Part shown: piece after piece, positions 1-7,762 of the stretch
Position numbering within the stretch: position 1 is the first letter of the stretch
Layout of the letters: every line of letters begins with the position of its first letter
NCBI RefSeq assembly: GCF_004339745.1
Contig: NZ_SMGP01000001.1
Coordinates: forward strand, 2,542,001-2,606,000
Reading direction: 5' to 3'
Source: Paraburkholderia sp. BL9I2N2
Lineage (GTDB): Bacteria; Pseudomonadota; Gammaproteobacteria; Burkholderiales; Burkholderiaceae
DNA length: 64,000 nucleotides
Notes under the pieces: generated by a model
What the model was told of the DNA's origin: nothing
The model's database searches: none
What the model saw: only the letters and a program-made list of their open reading frames with translations
Made by a program: the position numbers and the translations under genes

Positions 1-47
1 CAGGGTAGAATCGCGGCGAACAACCGTCTTTCTAACCTGAATTGTCC

Positions 48-539
48 ATGGCTTCCGCAGAATCGCATCCGCAAAACGACTTCATGAACGCTGCGCGCAA
101 AGAACGAAAGCGCGTCGAGATCTATCTTGTCAACGGCATTCGCCTGACGGGGTGCATCGAGTCGTTCGATCAGTATCTGGTGATGCTGCGCACGCCTGTC
201 GGGCTGCAAGGCATCTACAAGCGCGCGATCTCGACGATCCAGCTCGACACCGGCACGCGTCCGGCTCCCCGCGCGGGGCGTCCCTCGCACGGCGAGCACA
301 CCACGCGTGGCCCGCACGGTTCGCGTGAACCGCGCGATCATCGTGAGCCGCGCGAACCGCGTGAACCGCGCGAGTCGTATGGTGCACCGTCTTCGGACCG
401 GCCTGCGTCGGATCGTAGCAGCGGCACCTCGGACGGCCCGGTGGTCGTCACGCGCCGCCGGCGTCTGTTCGGCACGGGCGGCGACGGTGGCAACCACGGT
501 GGTGGCGGCAATCACGGCGGCAATGGCGGCACCGAGTAA
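48..539 (+). CDS. hfq2: Hfq2-type RNA chaperone with long Arg/Pro/Gly tail
   Basis: A 163-residue Sm-like protein. Hfq pairs small RNAs with mRNAs as a hexameric ring in the cytoplasm. Residues 9-65 carry the Sm fold: the Sm1 stretch [11 protein letters not shown], then IESFDQY, and an Sm2 motif read as YKRAIST. The rim residues aligning with E. coli R16/R17/R19 are R/K/R. The usual proximal-face His of YKHAIST (E. coli H57) is Arg here. Residues from about 72 form an extended tail: an Arg/Glu/Pro repeat (REPRD, REPRE), then Gly/Asn/His-rich sequence ending GGNGGTE. Typical Hfq is 75-100 residues; long-tailed second copies are known in Burkholderia as Hfq2. ATG 48 is preferred over TTG 42; no clear Shine-Dalgarno precedes either. 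A TAGAAT hexamer at 6-11 could be a -10 element. Family certain; the Hfq2 label is by length and character. Confidence 0.9.
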   Translation: MASAESHPQNDFMNAARKERKRVEIYLVNGIRLTGCIESFDQYLVMLRTPVGLQGIYKRAISTIQLDTGTRPAPRAGRPSHGEHTTRGPHGSREPRDHREPREPREPRESYGAPSSDRPASDRSSGTSDGPVVVTRRRRLFGTGGDGGNHGGGGNHGGNGGTE

Positions 540-559
540 GCGGCCGCCGCAGCGCTCGG

Positions 560-790
560 CTACTCCGGTGAATGGCCGAGCCGCTGCAAGATCTTTTCCA
601 GACGCATCACCTGCAGTTCAGTCAGTTCGAATCCGCATTTGACCGCCAGCACGCGGCGGCGCCAATACACGGCGTCCAGCAAGCGCTGCGCCGGTTGCTT
701 CGTTGCCCAATCCAGGTGTTCCAGTTCAGCTTCCACGACGTGTGACGCGTTCAGGCGCTGCGCCGCGCACGCGGTTTTTTTCCGGTTCAT
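560..790 (-). CDS. Conserved hypothetical protein, 76 aa
   Basis: Small basic protein starting MNRKKTACAAQR, without signal peptide or membrane segment. It contains a helical stretch with HLDWATKQPAQRLLDAVYW and ends in a heptad-like leucine-rich helix (LTELQVMRLEKILQRLG), so it is probably a helical hairpin or small coiled coil. I do not recognise a function. It lies convergent to hfq2 with a 20-bp gap. The frame stays open upstream to 955, but that part is a shadow-like basic stretch. ATG at 790 is the likeliest start, and a GTG at about 821 is an alternative. Coding is plausible because the composition is protein-like rather than Arg/Ala shadow sequence. Confidence 0.6.
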   Translation of the reverse strand: MNRKKTACAAQRLNASHVVEAELEHLDWATKQPAQRLLDAVYWRRRVLAVKCGFELTELQVMRLEKILQRLGHSPE

Positions 791-1121
791 GTTGTTCGCT
801 GCCTTGTTGTTCACGGGTTCTGGTGGCGCCCCTCCCGAGCGCGGCACTGCCGGCTCACGGCATGCGTTGCGGTCTGCCGGCCCACGCGGCCGGCGCTTGC
901 TTTTGTTGTCCCGCGCCGCTTTCTGTCGACACACGGAAAACGAGTTGATGCGCAATGGTTTTAAGTCCCGGTTGATGACATTGCGGCGGCTTGGAACTCG
1001 TTCGACTCGCGGCTTTGGAGCAGCCGCTTACGGCGCGCGCTCCTATACCGTTCGGCCGATGTTCGCGGCGGGCCGCTTTGCGCTATGCTGATTTGCAGAC
1101 TCTCTTTCCACGGAGCACGTC
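791..1121. other. Intergenic region, no gene recognised
   Basis: Contains the upstream regions of two divergent small genes. Nothing in either strand reads like protein. A TATGCT hexamer near 1083 could be a -10 for the plus-strand gene at 1122, but no convincing -35 is seen. Confidence 0.4.
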
Positions 1122-1310
1122 ATGACCAGCAAAAAGCAACACGAATCTAAAACCGCCGAAACACAGGCATCCGACCAATCCGCCGATAGCCGTCTCGACG
1201 AGGCGCTCGAGGAGAGCTTTCCCGCCAGCGATCCGATTGCCGTCGATATGGCGGATCCGCATCATGCGCCGGAGAAGGGAGCGTCTTCGGAGGGAAAGAA
1301 GCGGCATTAA
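1122..1310 (+). CDS. Small acidic conserved protein with ESFPASDP motif, 62 aa
   Basis: Hydrophilic 62-residue protein. The centre reads LDEALEESFPASDPIAVDM, a short motif recurring in many small proteobacterial proteins of unknown function. The ends are Lys/Ser-rich and probably disordered. A GGAG lies 8-9 bases before ATG 1122, supporting this start. There is no signal peptide, membrane segment or catalytic signature. It is monocistronic as far as can be seen. Function unknown; that it is a real gene is fairly sure from the ribosome site and the motif. Confidence 0.75.
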   Translation: MTSKKQHESKTAETQASDQSADSRLDEALEESFPASDPIAVDMADPHHAPEKGASSEGKKRH

Positions 1311-1687
1311 AGCTGGCCGTATTTTTGTCTCGCGGAGCACCGGGAAACGAAGCAGCTGCCAGGGCCTGGCCGCCACCGCACGGGCGGTGCGTTGAGCGTG
1401 GGCGCTCGTGCGCGTGCAAGACAAATGGGGATATTTGCGCCGCGCCATGCACGCGCCGCGCGTGAAACGTCACGCAACCACGCGTGGAATAAACGTAGCG
1501 AGCTGTTACTGCTGTGGGGATCGAGAATTGAGCGAGTCCGCGAAACGGCGACGCCGCCCGCGTGGACCTCGCGAACTACACGCGTTGCACGAAAATAGCC
1601 GAATAACGAGTCATCGTTCCAGTGAGCCGGGCAACACGTTCAACACCCCGCCGCCCTGCCCACCTGATGCTCGTCACACCGCCACTC
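1311..1687. other. Intergenic region between convergent genes
   Basis: Lies between the 3' ends of the 62-aa gene (plus) and the DUF2968 gene (minus). Open frames here are Arg/Ala-rich noise. A GC-rich inverted stretch near 1360-1390 is seen, but no T-run terminator is clear. Confidence 0.4.
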
Positions 1688-2410
1688 TCAGTGCGCAGGC
1701 AAACCGCTTTCCAGCTGACGTTGCAGATCGCGCACCTGACGCTGCGCGGCACGCAGCTGATCTTGCGCGGAAGCCTTCTGCTGCGCCAGCGTCGTGGCTT
1801 CGGCACGCGTCTGCTGCTGCTGGGTGGCCACAATAGTCTGCTGCTGACGCGCGACATCGAGGTCCGCCTGCAAGCGGTTGGCGCGGTCCTGCGACAACGC
1901 GATCATCCGCTCCGTGAAGCCTTTCTGCGCCTCGAGTTGCGTGCGGCGAATCTCGACGTCCGACAGTTGCACCGTCTGACGCGCGAAATCCTTGTAGATC
2001 GTGTTGGCACGCCCCGCGTCCTGCGTCTTGATGACACGCCAGAAATTTTTCTGCTGGAACAGCGCCACGTAGTACGTCATTTCCTTGCCGTAAAACAGCA
2101 AGCTCGCCCCGTAGCTGCCGTTATACGTGGTGCGCAATTCGCGCATTTCCGACCCGTGGATCATCTGCTGCAATTCCGCTACGTTGCCTGCCGCGGATTG
2201 CTTCGCCTCGTCGGGCGTGAGCGCCGAGGTCTGTGCCTGTCCTGCCTCTGAGTTAGCCGGCAACGCCGCCGTCGTGCCTGGCTGGGAAAGAACGCCGCCC
2301 CCGGCGCTGGCGTTGCTGTCAGACAGAGTCTGCGCGTTGACGCCCTGCACTGCCCACATCGAGATGAATGCGACGAGGGCAATTTGTCGTAGTTTCGACT
2401 TGTGGTCCAT
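1688..2410 (-). CDS. DUF2968-family secreted protein
   Basis: 240 residues. The N-terminus is a Sec signal peptide (basic MDHKSKLR, hydrophobic core, cleavage likely after VNAQ), so the protein is periplasmic. A low-complexity Ser/Ala/Gly linker follows. The conserved part has ELRTTYNGSYGASLLFYGKEM and FWRVIKTQDAG. From about residue 150 to the end it is a long coiled coil rich in Gln/Ala/Arg, with heptad leucines (LQADLDVARQQQ, LRAAQRQVRDLQRQL). This matches the proteobacterial DUF2968 family as I know it; function is unknown. AGGA lies 8-9 bases before the ATG. Coiled-coil periplasmic proteins often act as scaffolds or adaptors, but nothing here proves that. Confidence 0.85.
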   Translation of the reverse strand: MDHKSKLRQIALVAFISMWAVQGVNAQTLSDSNASAGGGVLSQPGTTAALPANSEAGQAQTSALTPDEAKQSAAGNVAELQQMIHGSEMRELRTTYNGSYGASLLFYGKEMTYYVALFQQKNFWRVIKTQDAGRANTIYKDFARQTVQLSDVEIRRTQLEAQKGFTERMIALSQDRANRLQADLDVARQQQTIVATQQQQTRAEATTLAQQKASAQDQLRAAQRQVRDLQRQLESGLPAH

Positions 2411-2503
2411 GTAATTCCTGCTTGAACAGTTTTTGTTTTAGTACAACCGTCTCATTATTACTCACTTTCGCGTGTTTCGGGCTCTTCGTCAAAAATTTGA
2501 TAC

Positions 2504-3118
2504 TTGCGCATCTTCTCCCACAAAACGCCGATCGGCTGGCGGCTGGACGAATCGAATCACACGGTGACCAACGCGGGCTGTTTCGTCAATCCGAACGGCC
2601 TGAATGGCGCGGTGCCGATTCCCGAGCTGATCGCGAGCCTTGTCGGCGGCACGAGCGCAAGCGTCGCCAGTGGGCCGCCCGCCAGCAGCAACCCGTTCGG
2701 CCCGCTGCAAAGCTCCCTCGCGAGTCTCGGACTCGGCCGCAAGCCGGTCGGCTCGCTGTCGACGCTGCTCGGCGGCACACCGCTGGCCGGCCTAACCTCT
2801 GCGTTGAGCGGCACGCCGCTGGGTTCGCTGACTTTCTCGGGTTTTCGCGGTTCGCCGTTGAACTCGCTGACTTCGGCCTTAGGCGGTTCGGGTAGCGCGT
2901 CGAATCCGCTGTCGATGCTGACGGGCGCGCTCTCCGGCGTCACGAGCGGCAGCTCGGACTCGGGCGGCAGTGGCCGAGCGCTCGCGCCGATGACCGCACT
3001 GGCCGACCAGTTGACCGGCACGTTCAGTTCGGCGGCGGGTTCGACGAGTGGTGCGGGCACGGCGACGAGTGGCTTGACGATCGTGCTCGGCGGCTTGTGG
3101 CCGGTCAGCCATAAGTAG
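2504..3118 (+). CDS. Hypothetical Ser/Gly/Leu-rich protein, possibly 5'-truncated
   Basis: About 204 residues. The first 50 (GWRLDESNHTVTNAGCFVNP) look like a fold fragment. The remainder is low complexity, with repeated elements such as PLAGLTSAL, PLGSLTF, PLNSLTSAL and PLSMLTGAL. There is no signal peptide or membrane helix. The only upstream start is TTG 2504, directly after an in-frame TGA at 2498-2500, and no ribosome site is visible. It lies head-to-head with the DUF2968 gene, leaving under 100 bp for two promoters. Either the start is unusual or the 5' part of a longer gene has been lost. Composition resembles repetitive Burkholderia proteins of unknown role. Confidence 0.5.
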   Translation: MRIFSHKTPIGWRLDESNHTVTNAGCFVNPNGLNGAVPIPELIASLVGGTSASVASGPPASSNPFGPLQSSLASLGLGRKPVGSLSTLLGGTPLAGLTSALSGTPLGSLTFSGFRGSPLNSLTSALGGSGSASNPLSMLTGALSGVTSGSSDSGGSGRALAPMTALADQLTGTFSSAAGSTSGAGTATSGLTIVLGGLWPVSHK

Positions 3119-3776
3119 GTAGCCTAAATGTTTTATGGCTGCCCCATGCATCAGTCATTCGATGAGACTTGCCATACGGCTTGTTCACCGAATGGCGCAT
3201 GCAACCGCGAGCTGCGCAGTGCGCATAAACAGTCCGACTCATCACGTACTCCGTACTTTTGCCGAGAGCGCTCAAGCCCCTCGGAGCATGCGACGTAATA
3301 CCCCACGTCTCGCTCGCATGGCGCGCGCCTATCTGCTTGCGGGTGCGCCCTCGCCTTCGAGGCTATCGTCGATCGCGTTCGGCTTCCGCATCTCGAATTC
3401 GAAGTACTACAGCCTGAATCTCCCGGTGGCCAAAGCAGCCGGCGACGCGCCCGTGGAGAGCGCGTCGCGCAGTCCACGCATCGACTCGACGTTCTCGGAC
3501 CAGCTGAATTGATCGGTAAAAGTGCCGCGTCCTGATTAGAGGGTCCACTATCAAACGGCGCGCGTACTTTCACGTATTCTGCGCTGACGATGTGTCGCTC
3601 GCGGCGCCCAAGCCGCAATTCGCAACTCGCAGGCTTCCGGCGGCACACGAAGGCAGCAGAAGTCGAACCTGAGGGACCATGCCAGGCATCACGGTGGCCG
3701 TCGTTTGAAGCCCGCCCGAGATGCCAATAACGCCGCGCGACCATGATCGCGCCGTCTTTAATCAAGGAGGAAGACA
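3119..3776. other. 658-bp region without a confident gene
   Basis: Short open frames exist on both strands. The best plus-strand piece (3135-3512) ends with protein-like sequence around SKYYSLNLPVAKAAGDAP but begins with Arg/His noise and has no ribosome site. A minus-strand frame over 3370-3530 is protein-like but interrupted by TAG codons. This could be a decayed gene. The last 60 bases are the leader of the DUF2147 gene. Confidence 0.35.
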
Positions 3777-4262
3777 ATGACGCAATTCACCCAACGTGCA
3801 CGCGCAATCGCGCTTCGCACAGTCAAACATGCCGCGCTCGCCGGCGTATTGCTCGCCAGTGCCGTGACGGCCATGGCGCAGGCCGACAGCCCGGTCGGCA
3901 CGTGGCAAACCATCGACGATCACACCGGCCAGCCCAAGGCGCTCGTGCAGATCGCGCAGGACGGCAGCGGCGCGCTCAGCGGCAAGGTGATCAAGGGGCT
4001 CGGCGCGAACGACCAGCCGGATCGTCGCTGCACAGCTTGTACCGACGCGCGCAAGGATCAGCCGATTCTCGGCATGACGATCATCAGCGATATGAAGAAG
4101 GATGGCGACGCCTGGGATCACGGGCAGATTCTCGACCCGGAAAACGGCAAACTCTACAAGTGCAAGATGCACCTGGAAGATGGTGGGAACAAACTGGTGG
4201 TGCGCGGCTATATCGGCGTGTCGCTGCTGGGCCGCTCGCAGACGTGGGTTCGTCAGCAATGA
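3777..4262 (+). CDS. DUF2147 secreted protein
   Basis: 161 residues. A Sec signal peptide (basic residues 1-20, hydrophobic LAGVLLASAVTAMA, cleavage before QADSP) sends it to the periplasm. The mature part begins with the DUF2147 pattern PVGTWQTIDDHTGQPKALVQI and continues through IKGLGANDQPDRRCTAC, GMTIISDMKKDGDAW, and DPENGKLYKCKMHLED to LLGRSQTWVR, a small beta-rich fold of unknown function. Two Cys in RRCTAC may form a disulfide. A strong AAGGAGGA site lies just before ATG 3777. It is monocistronic and followed by a bidirectional terminator hairpin at 4310-4345. Confidence 0.9.
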   Translation: MTQFTQRARAIALRTVKHAALAGVLLASAVTAMAQADSPVGTWQTIDDHTGQPKALVQIAQDGSGALSGKVIKGLGANDQPDRRCTACTDARKDQPILGMTIISDMKKDGDAWDHGQILDPENGKLYKCKMHLEDGGNKLVVRGYIGVSLLGRSQTWVRQQ

Positions 4263-4309
4263 TGCGCGGGTAATTCAGGTACTCGTTGCAGAGCCCGTAT
4301 AAAACCATG

Positions 4310-4345
4310 AGAAACGGCCGACGATTGCAATCGTTCGGCCGTTTC
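4310..4345. terminator. Bidirectional rho-independent terminator
   Basis: Stem GAAACGGCCGA / TCGGCCGTTTC around the near-self-complementary centre CGATTGCAATCG, followed by TTTTG on the plus side and preceded by AAAACC/T-complement on the other. It serves the DUF2147 gene (plus) and the DUF4096 gene (minus). Confidence 0.8.
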
Positions 4346-4374
4346 TTTTGTTTGAAGACGCTGGGTTGAATGGG

Positions 4375-4824
4375 TCATGCAGCGTGTTTGAAGGGCGAAT
4401 GGAACGCGAACGGCGAAGACGGCAGCGGTTGGCTCGAAGGCGGCCTGTAGACAGCGGGCGCGACAACCGGAGCCTTTTCGGCTTCGACGCTCTTGGGTTT
4501 CTCGTTCACGTGGGTACGCATGCGCGCTTCCATCAGGCCGCAAAGTTCTTCGCTCGCTGCGCCGAACAATTGCTCCATGACACGGTTGAGCACGCCGGAT
4601 TCGTACCATGCCTTGAAGCGGCGATGGCAGGTTTGGTAGGACGGGTATTTGCGCGGCATGGCGGACCAGGTGGCGCCGCTATACATGACCCACAGCACGC
4701 CGTTGAGCACTGAGCGCGTATTGGCGAGCGGCCGGCCACGCAGTTCGGAGCGCGGCCGCAGTTCGGGAAGCAACGGTGCGACACGTTGCCATTCTTCGTC
4801 GTTGATATCGCGATAGGGATTCAT
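4375..4824 (-). CDS. Stand-alone DUF4096 (IS5-type transposase N-domain) protein
   Basis: 149 residues from ATG 4824, which has GGAGAAACC directly before it. Residues 5-85 form the DUF4096 helix-turn-helix domain found at the N-terminus of IS5/IS1031-type transposases: DINDEEWQRVAPLLPE, RGRPLANTRSVLNGVLWV, GATWSAMPRKYPSYQTCHRRF. The DDE catalytic domain is absent. Residues 90-149 are instead a Pro/Ser/Glu-rich tail with no transposase motif. No terminal inverted repeats or target duplications flank it, and it has its own terminator and an inverted repeat at 4835-4852. It is therefore better read as a domesticated DNA-binding domain than as a live element. A second gene of the same kind lies at 33210. 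The role is unknown; a regulator is my guess. Confidence 0.75.
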   Translation of the reverse strand: MNPYRDINDEEWQRVAPLLPELRPRSELRGRPLANTRSVLNGVLWVMYSGATWSAMPRKYPSYQTCHRRFKAWYESGVLNRVMEQLFGAASEELCGLMEARMRTHVNEKPKSVEAEKAPVVAPAVYRPPSSQPLPSSPFAFHSPFKHAA

Positions 4825-4834
4825 GGTTTCTCCT

Positions 4835-4852
4835 TTGTCAAAACCTTGACAA
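4835..4852. promoter_or_regulatory. Perfect inverted repeat ahead of the DUF4096 gene
   Basis: TTGTCAA-AACC-TTGACAA, perfect 7-bp arms with a 4-base gap, sitting a few bases upstream of the ribosome site of the minus-strand DUF4096 gene. This is the right size and place for an operator, perhaps autoregulatory. TTGTCAA/TTGACA could also overlap a promoter element. Confidence 0.5.
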
Positions 4853-4984
4853 AAGATAGCCAGTCGTCCGCGGACGGAATATAAGACCAATCCGAATCTT
4901 GAAAATACGCCGAGCGACGGCGTGTCGTCGGCAGACGGAGTGCGGGCTATCGTAAAAGCACCGCCGGCCGTGGCATGCGACGCC

Positions 4985-6082
4985 TCAGGTCAGCGACGTA
5001 TCGACAATCCGCCGCGGTGTATCGAGATACTCCTTCGACTGCATTTCGACGATGCGCGACACCGTGCGCGCGAACTCGTTGGCCATCGGACCGTCCACAT
5101 ACAGTTCTTCGGGCGGCACCGCGGCGGACATCAGCAGCTTCACCTTGTGGTCGTAGAACACGTCGATCAGCCACGTGAAGCGGCGTGCCTCCGAAGCCAT
5201 GCGCACGGACATCTGCGGCACGCCGGAGAGGATCACAGCGTGAAAGCGGCTCGCCAGTTCAAGATAGTCGTTCTGCGAGCGCGGACCGCCGCACAGGGTG
5301 GCGAAGTCGAACCACACGACGCCGTCGGCGCGGCGCAGCGCCTTCAGTTCGCGCTTTTCGATACGCAGGATCGGGCTTTCGTCGGGCACCGCGGCAAGAC
5401 GCGCGAACGCGTCGCGCAACGCCTTGTCGGCGGCGGCGCCGAGCGGCGTGTGATACACCTCGACCTGAGCCAGCGTACGTTGCCGGTAGTCGATGCCCGC
5501 ATCGACGTTGATCACGTCGAGCTTTTCCTTGATGAGTTCGATCGCCGGCAGCATCCGGTCGCGATGCAGGCCGTCCGGATACAGCGTGTCCGGATCGTAG
5601 TTGGAGGTCATCACGAACTGCACGCCGTTTTCGAAGAGCTTGTCGAGCAGGCGGTACAGGATCATCGCGTCAGCGATATCCGACACGTGGAATTCATCGA
5701 AACAGATCAGCCGGTATCGTTTGGCAATGCGGCGCGCGAGTTCGTCGAGCGGATCGGCCTGGCCTTTCAGATCTTCCAGTTCACGGTGCACTTCGCGCAT
5801 GAATTCGTGGAAATGCAGACGCGTTTTGCGGTGCAACGGCACGATCATGTAGAAGCTGTCCATCAGGAAGCTCTTGCCCCGCCCTACGCCGCCCCACATG
5901 TACACGCCGCGCGGCAGATCCGGGTGAATCAGCAGTTTCTTGAACGCGTTCGAGCGGCGCGACTTGTACTCGGTCCACTCTTCATAGCACCGCTGCAGAC
6001 GGTCGACCGCCGCGCGTTGCGCCGGGTCCGATTGGTAACCCCGCGTCTGCAGTTCTTTTTCGTAGTATTCGGTGACGTTCAT
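4985..6082 (-). CDS. zapE: Cell division ATPase ZapE (AFG1 family)
   Basis: 365 residues, normal for AFG1/ZapE. This AAA-type ATPase acts at the constriction site and affects FtsZ ring stability late in division. Walker A is GGVGRGKS (64-71), Walker B is RLICFDEFHVSD, sensor 1 is FVMTSNYDPDTLYPDGL. The flanking family motifs RGVYMWGGV and FHEFMREVH are present. It follows lpdA with an 88-bp gap in the same direction and may be a promoter-proximal partner or simply downstream of the odh operon. No convincing Shine-Dalgarno precedes the ATG, but the conserved MNVTEYYEKEL start fits the family. Confidence 0.95.
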   Translation of the reverse strand: MNVTEYYEKELQTRGYQSDPAQRAAVDRLQRCYEEWTEYKSRRSNAFKKLLIHPDLPRGVYMWGGVGRGKSFLMDSFYMIVPLHRKTRLHFHEFMREVHRELEDLKGQADPLDELARRIAKRYRLICFDEFHVSDIADAMILYRLLDKLFENGVQFVMTSNYDPDTLYPDGLHRDRMLPAIELIKEKLDVINVDAGIDYRQRTLAQVEVYHTPLGAAADKALRDAFARLAAVPDESPILRIEKRELKALRRADGVVWFDFATLCGGPRSQNDYLELASRFHAVILSGVPQMSVRMASEARRFTWLIDVFYDHKVKLLMSAAVPPEELYVDGPMANEFARTVSRIVEMQSKEYLDTPRRIVDTSLT

Positions 6083-6170
6083 CGTGTTGCTGCAAATAGA
6101 AAGGCGGGAGGAGTGAACCCGCCCGCCTTCGTGGTAATGCCGGAGTACTGTCAGTCAGGCGTGCGCGCGA

Positions 6171-7601
6171 TTACATGTTCAGCGCGCGCTTATCGACGGC
6201 CAGTGCCGCCTCGCGCATGACTTCCGACAGCGACGGGTGCGGATGGCAAATGCGGCCGATGTCTTCCGACGCCGCCTTGAATTCCATCGCCACCACGGCT
6301 TCCGCGATCAGGTCCGATGCGTTGGCCGAGATGATGTGCACGCCGAGCAGTTCGTCGGTCTTCGCGTCGGCGATCATCTTGACGAAACCATCCGCCTTGT
6401 TGATGCCGAGCGCGCGGCCGTTCGCCATGAACGGGAACTGGCCCGTCTTGATCTCGCGGCCTTCCGCCTTCAGCTGCTGTTCGGTCTTGCCGACCCACGC
6501 GATTTCCGGTTCGGTGTAGATCACCCACGGCACGCAGTTGTAGTCGATATGCGGCTTCTGACCGTCGATGATTTCGGCGACCAGCACGCCTTCATCTTCA
6601 GCCTTGTGCGCGAGCATTGGGCCACGCACCACGTCGCCGATCGCGTACACGTTCGGCACAGCCGTCGCGCAGTGGTCGTCGACGTCGATAAAACCGCGCT
6701 CGTTGGCCTTCAGGCCGATCGCTTCGAGACCGAGGTTGTCGGTGTTCGGCACGCGGCCGATCGACACGATCAGGCGGTCCGCTTCGAGCTTTTGCGCGTT
6801 GCCGTCCTTGTCCGTGTAGTTGATCGTGACGCTGTTATCCGTGGTCGTCACTTCGCCGACCTTCACGCCGACCTGGATGTCCAGACCCTGCTTCTTGAAC
6901 TGCTTGGCCGCTTCTTTCGCGAGCGCCTGGTCCGCCGCGCCGAGGAATTCCGGCAGCGCTTCGAGCACGGTCACTTCCGCGCCCAGACGGCGCCACACCG
7001 AACCCAGTTCCAGACCGATCACGCCAGCGCCGATCACAGCCAGCTTCTTCGGTGCCGTGTCGAAGCTCAGCGCGCCTTCGTTGTCGGCGACGATCTTGTT
7101 GTCGACCGGAATATTCGGCAGATGGCGCGCCTTCGAACCCGTGGCGATGATCACGTTCCTGGCCGTGACCGTTTCCGTTTCGCCTTCGCCGCTCACTTCG
7201 ATCTGCACGCCGGCGTCCGACTTGCCGGTGAACTTGCCGTGGCCCTTGAGCCACGTGATCTTGTTCTTGCGGAACAGGAATTCGATGCCCTTGGTCATCT
7301 TTTCGACGATGCCTTCTTTACGGGCCATCATCTTCGCGATATCGACCGTCACGTTTTCCACGGAGATGCCGTGGTCAGCGAGGTGATGCGACGCGTTTTC
7401 AAATTCTTCCGACGACGCGAGCAGCGCCTTTGACGGAATGCAACCCACGTTCAGGCACGTGCCGCCGAGCTTCAGCGCGCCGGCCGGGTTCTTCCATTTT
7501 TCGATACATGCGACGGTCTTGCCGAGCTGCGCTGCGCGGATGGCGGCGATGTAACCGCCAGGGCCTGCGCCGATCACGACGACGTCAAATTCTTTGGACA
7601 T
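6171..7601 (-). CDS. lpdA: Dihydrolipoyl dehydrogenase (E3) of 2-oxoglutarate dehydrogenase
   Basis: 476 residues. This FAD flavoprotein reoxidises the dihydrolipoyl groups of OdhB using NAD+. FAD motif GAGPGG at 11-16, redox-active disulfide GGTCLNVGCIPSK (Cys49, Cys54), NAD motif VIGAGVIGLELGSVW, and the C-terminal catalytic His-Glu region HPHPSLSE. ATG 7601 follows AAAGGATTGTC and is preferred over longer in-frame starts. It is the third gene of odhA-odhB-lpdA, separated from odhB by 161 bp containing two strong hairpins. Function is certain. Whether it also serves pyruvate dehydrogenase is open, because Burkholderiaceae often have several lpd genes. Confidence 0.97.
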   Translation of the reverse strand: MSKEFDVVVIGAGPGGYIAAIRAAQLGKTVACIEKWKNPAGALKLGGTCLNVGCIPSKALLASSEEFENASHHLADHGISVENVTVDIAKMMARKEGIVEKMTKGIEFLFRKNKITWLKGHGKFTGKSDAGVQIEVSGEGETETVTARNVIIATGSKARHLPNIPVDNKIVADNEGALSFDTAPKKLAVIGAGVIGLELGSVWRRLGAEVTVLEALPEFLGAADQALAKEAAKQFKKQGLDIQVGVKVGEVTTTDNSVTINYTDKDGNAQKLEADRLIVSIGRVPNTDNLGLEAIGLKANERGFIDVDDHCATAVPNVYAIGDVVRGPMLAHKAEDEGVLVAEIIDGQKPHIDYNCVPWVIYTEPEIAWVGKTEQQLKAEGREIKTGQFPFMANGRALGINKADGFVKMIADAKTDELLGVHIISANASDLIAEAVVAMEFKAASEDIGRICHPHPSLSEVMREAALAVDKRALNM

Positions 7602-7618
7602 GACAATCCTTTTGATAA

Positions 7619-7658
7619 CGGAACGGCGCGCGGCCACGCTTCGTGGCGCGCGGCGTTC
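7619..7658. other. Intercistronic hairpin, lpdA leader
   Basis: GGAAC...GTTCC outer stem enclosing CCACG-CTT-CGTGG and GC-rich flanks, just upstream of the lpdA ribosome site. There is no T-run, so it is more likely an mRNA stability or processing structure than a terminator. Confidence 0.45.
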
Positions 7659-7719
7659 CTGTACTGCGGAATGCTAGAGGCGTACTGCTTGCGTGTTGCT
7701 TGCTTAAGGCCTATATGGC

Positions 7720-7745
7720 GCCGGCTTGCTCAATGACAAGCCGGC
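7720..7745. other. Intercistronic hairpin after odhB
   Basis: Perfect 9-bp stem GCCGGCTTG / CAAGCCGGC with an 8-base loop, 18 bp past the odhB stop. It lacks a T-run and may protect the odhB 3' end or tune lpdA expression. Confidence 0.5.
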
Positions 7746-7762
7746 TCCCGCCGAAGCGGCGC

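Noticed and set aside
3135..3512. 125-aa plus-strand protein
   Set aside because: Only its last third is protein-like; no ribosome site, and the first half is Arg/His noise. Kept only as a possible remnant.
3151..3777. 208-aa minus-strand protein
   Set aside because: Arg/Ser-rich without motifs; overlaps the DUF2147 leader and has no ribosome site.
4375..4824. Active insertion sequence
   Set aside because: No DDE domain, no terminal inverted repeats and no target duplication are visible.
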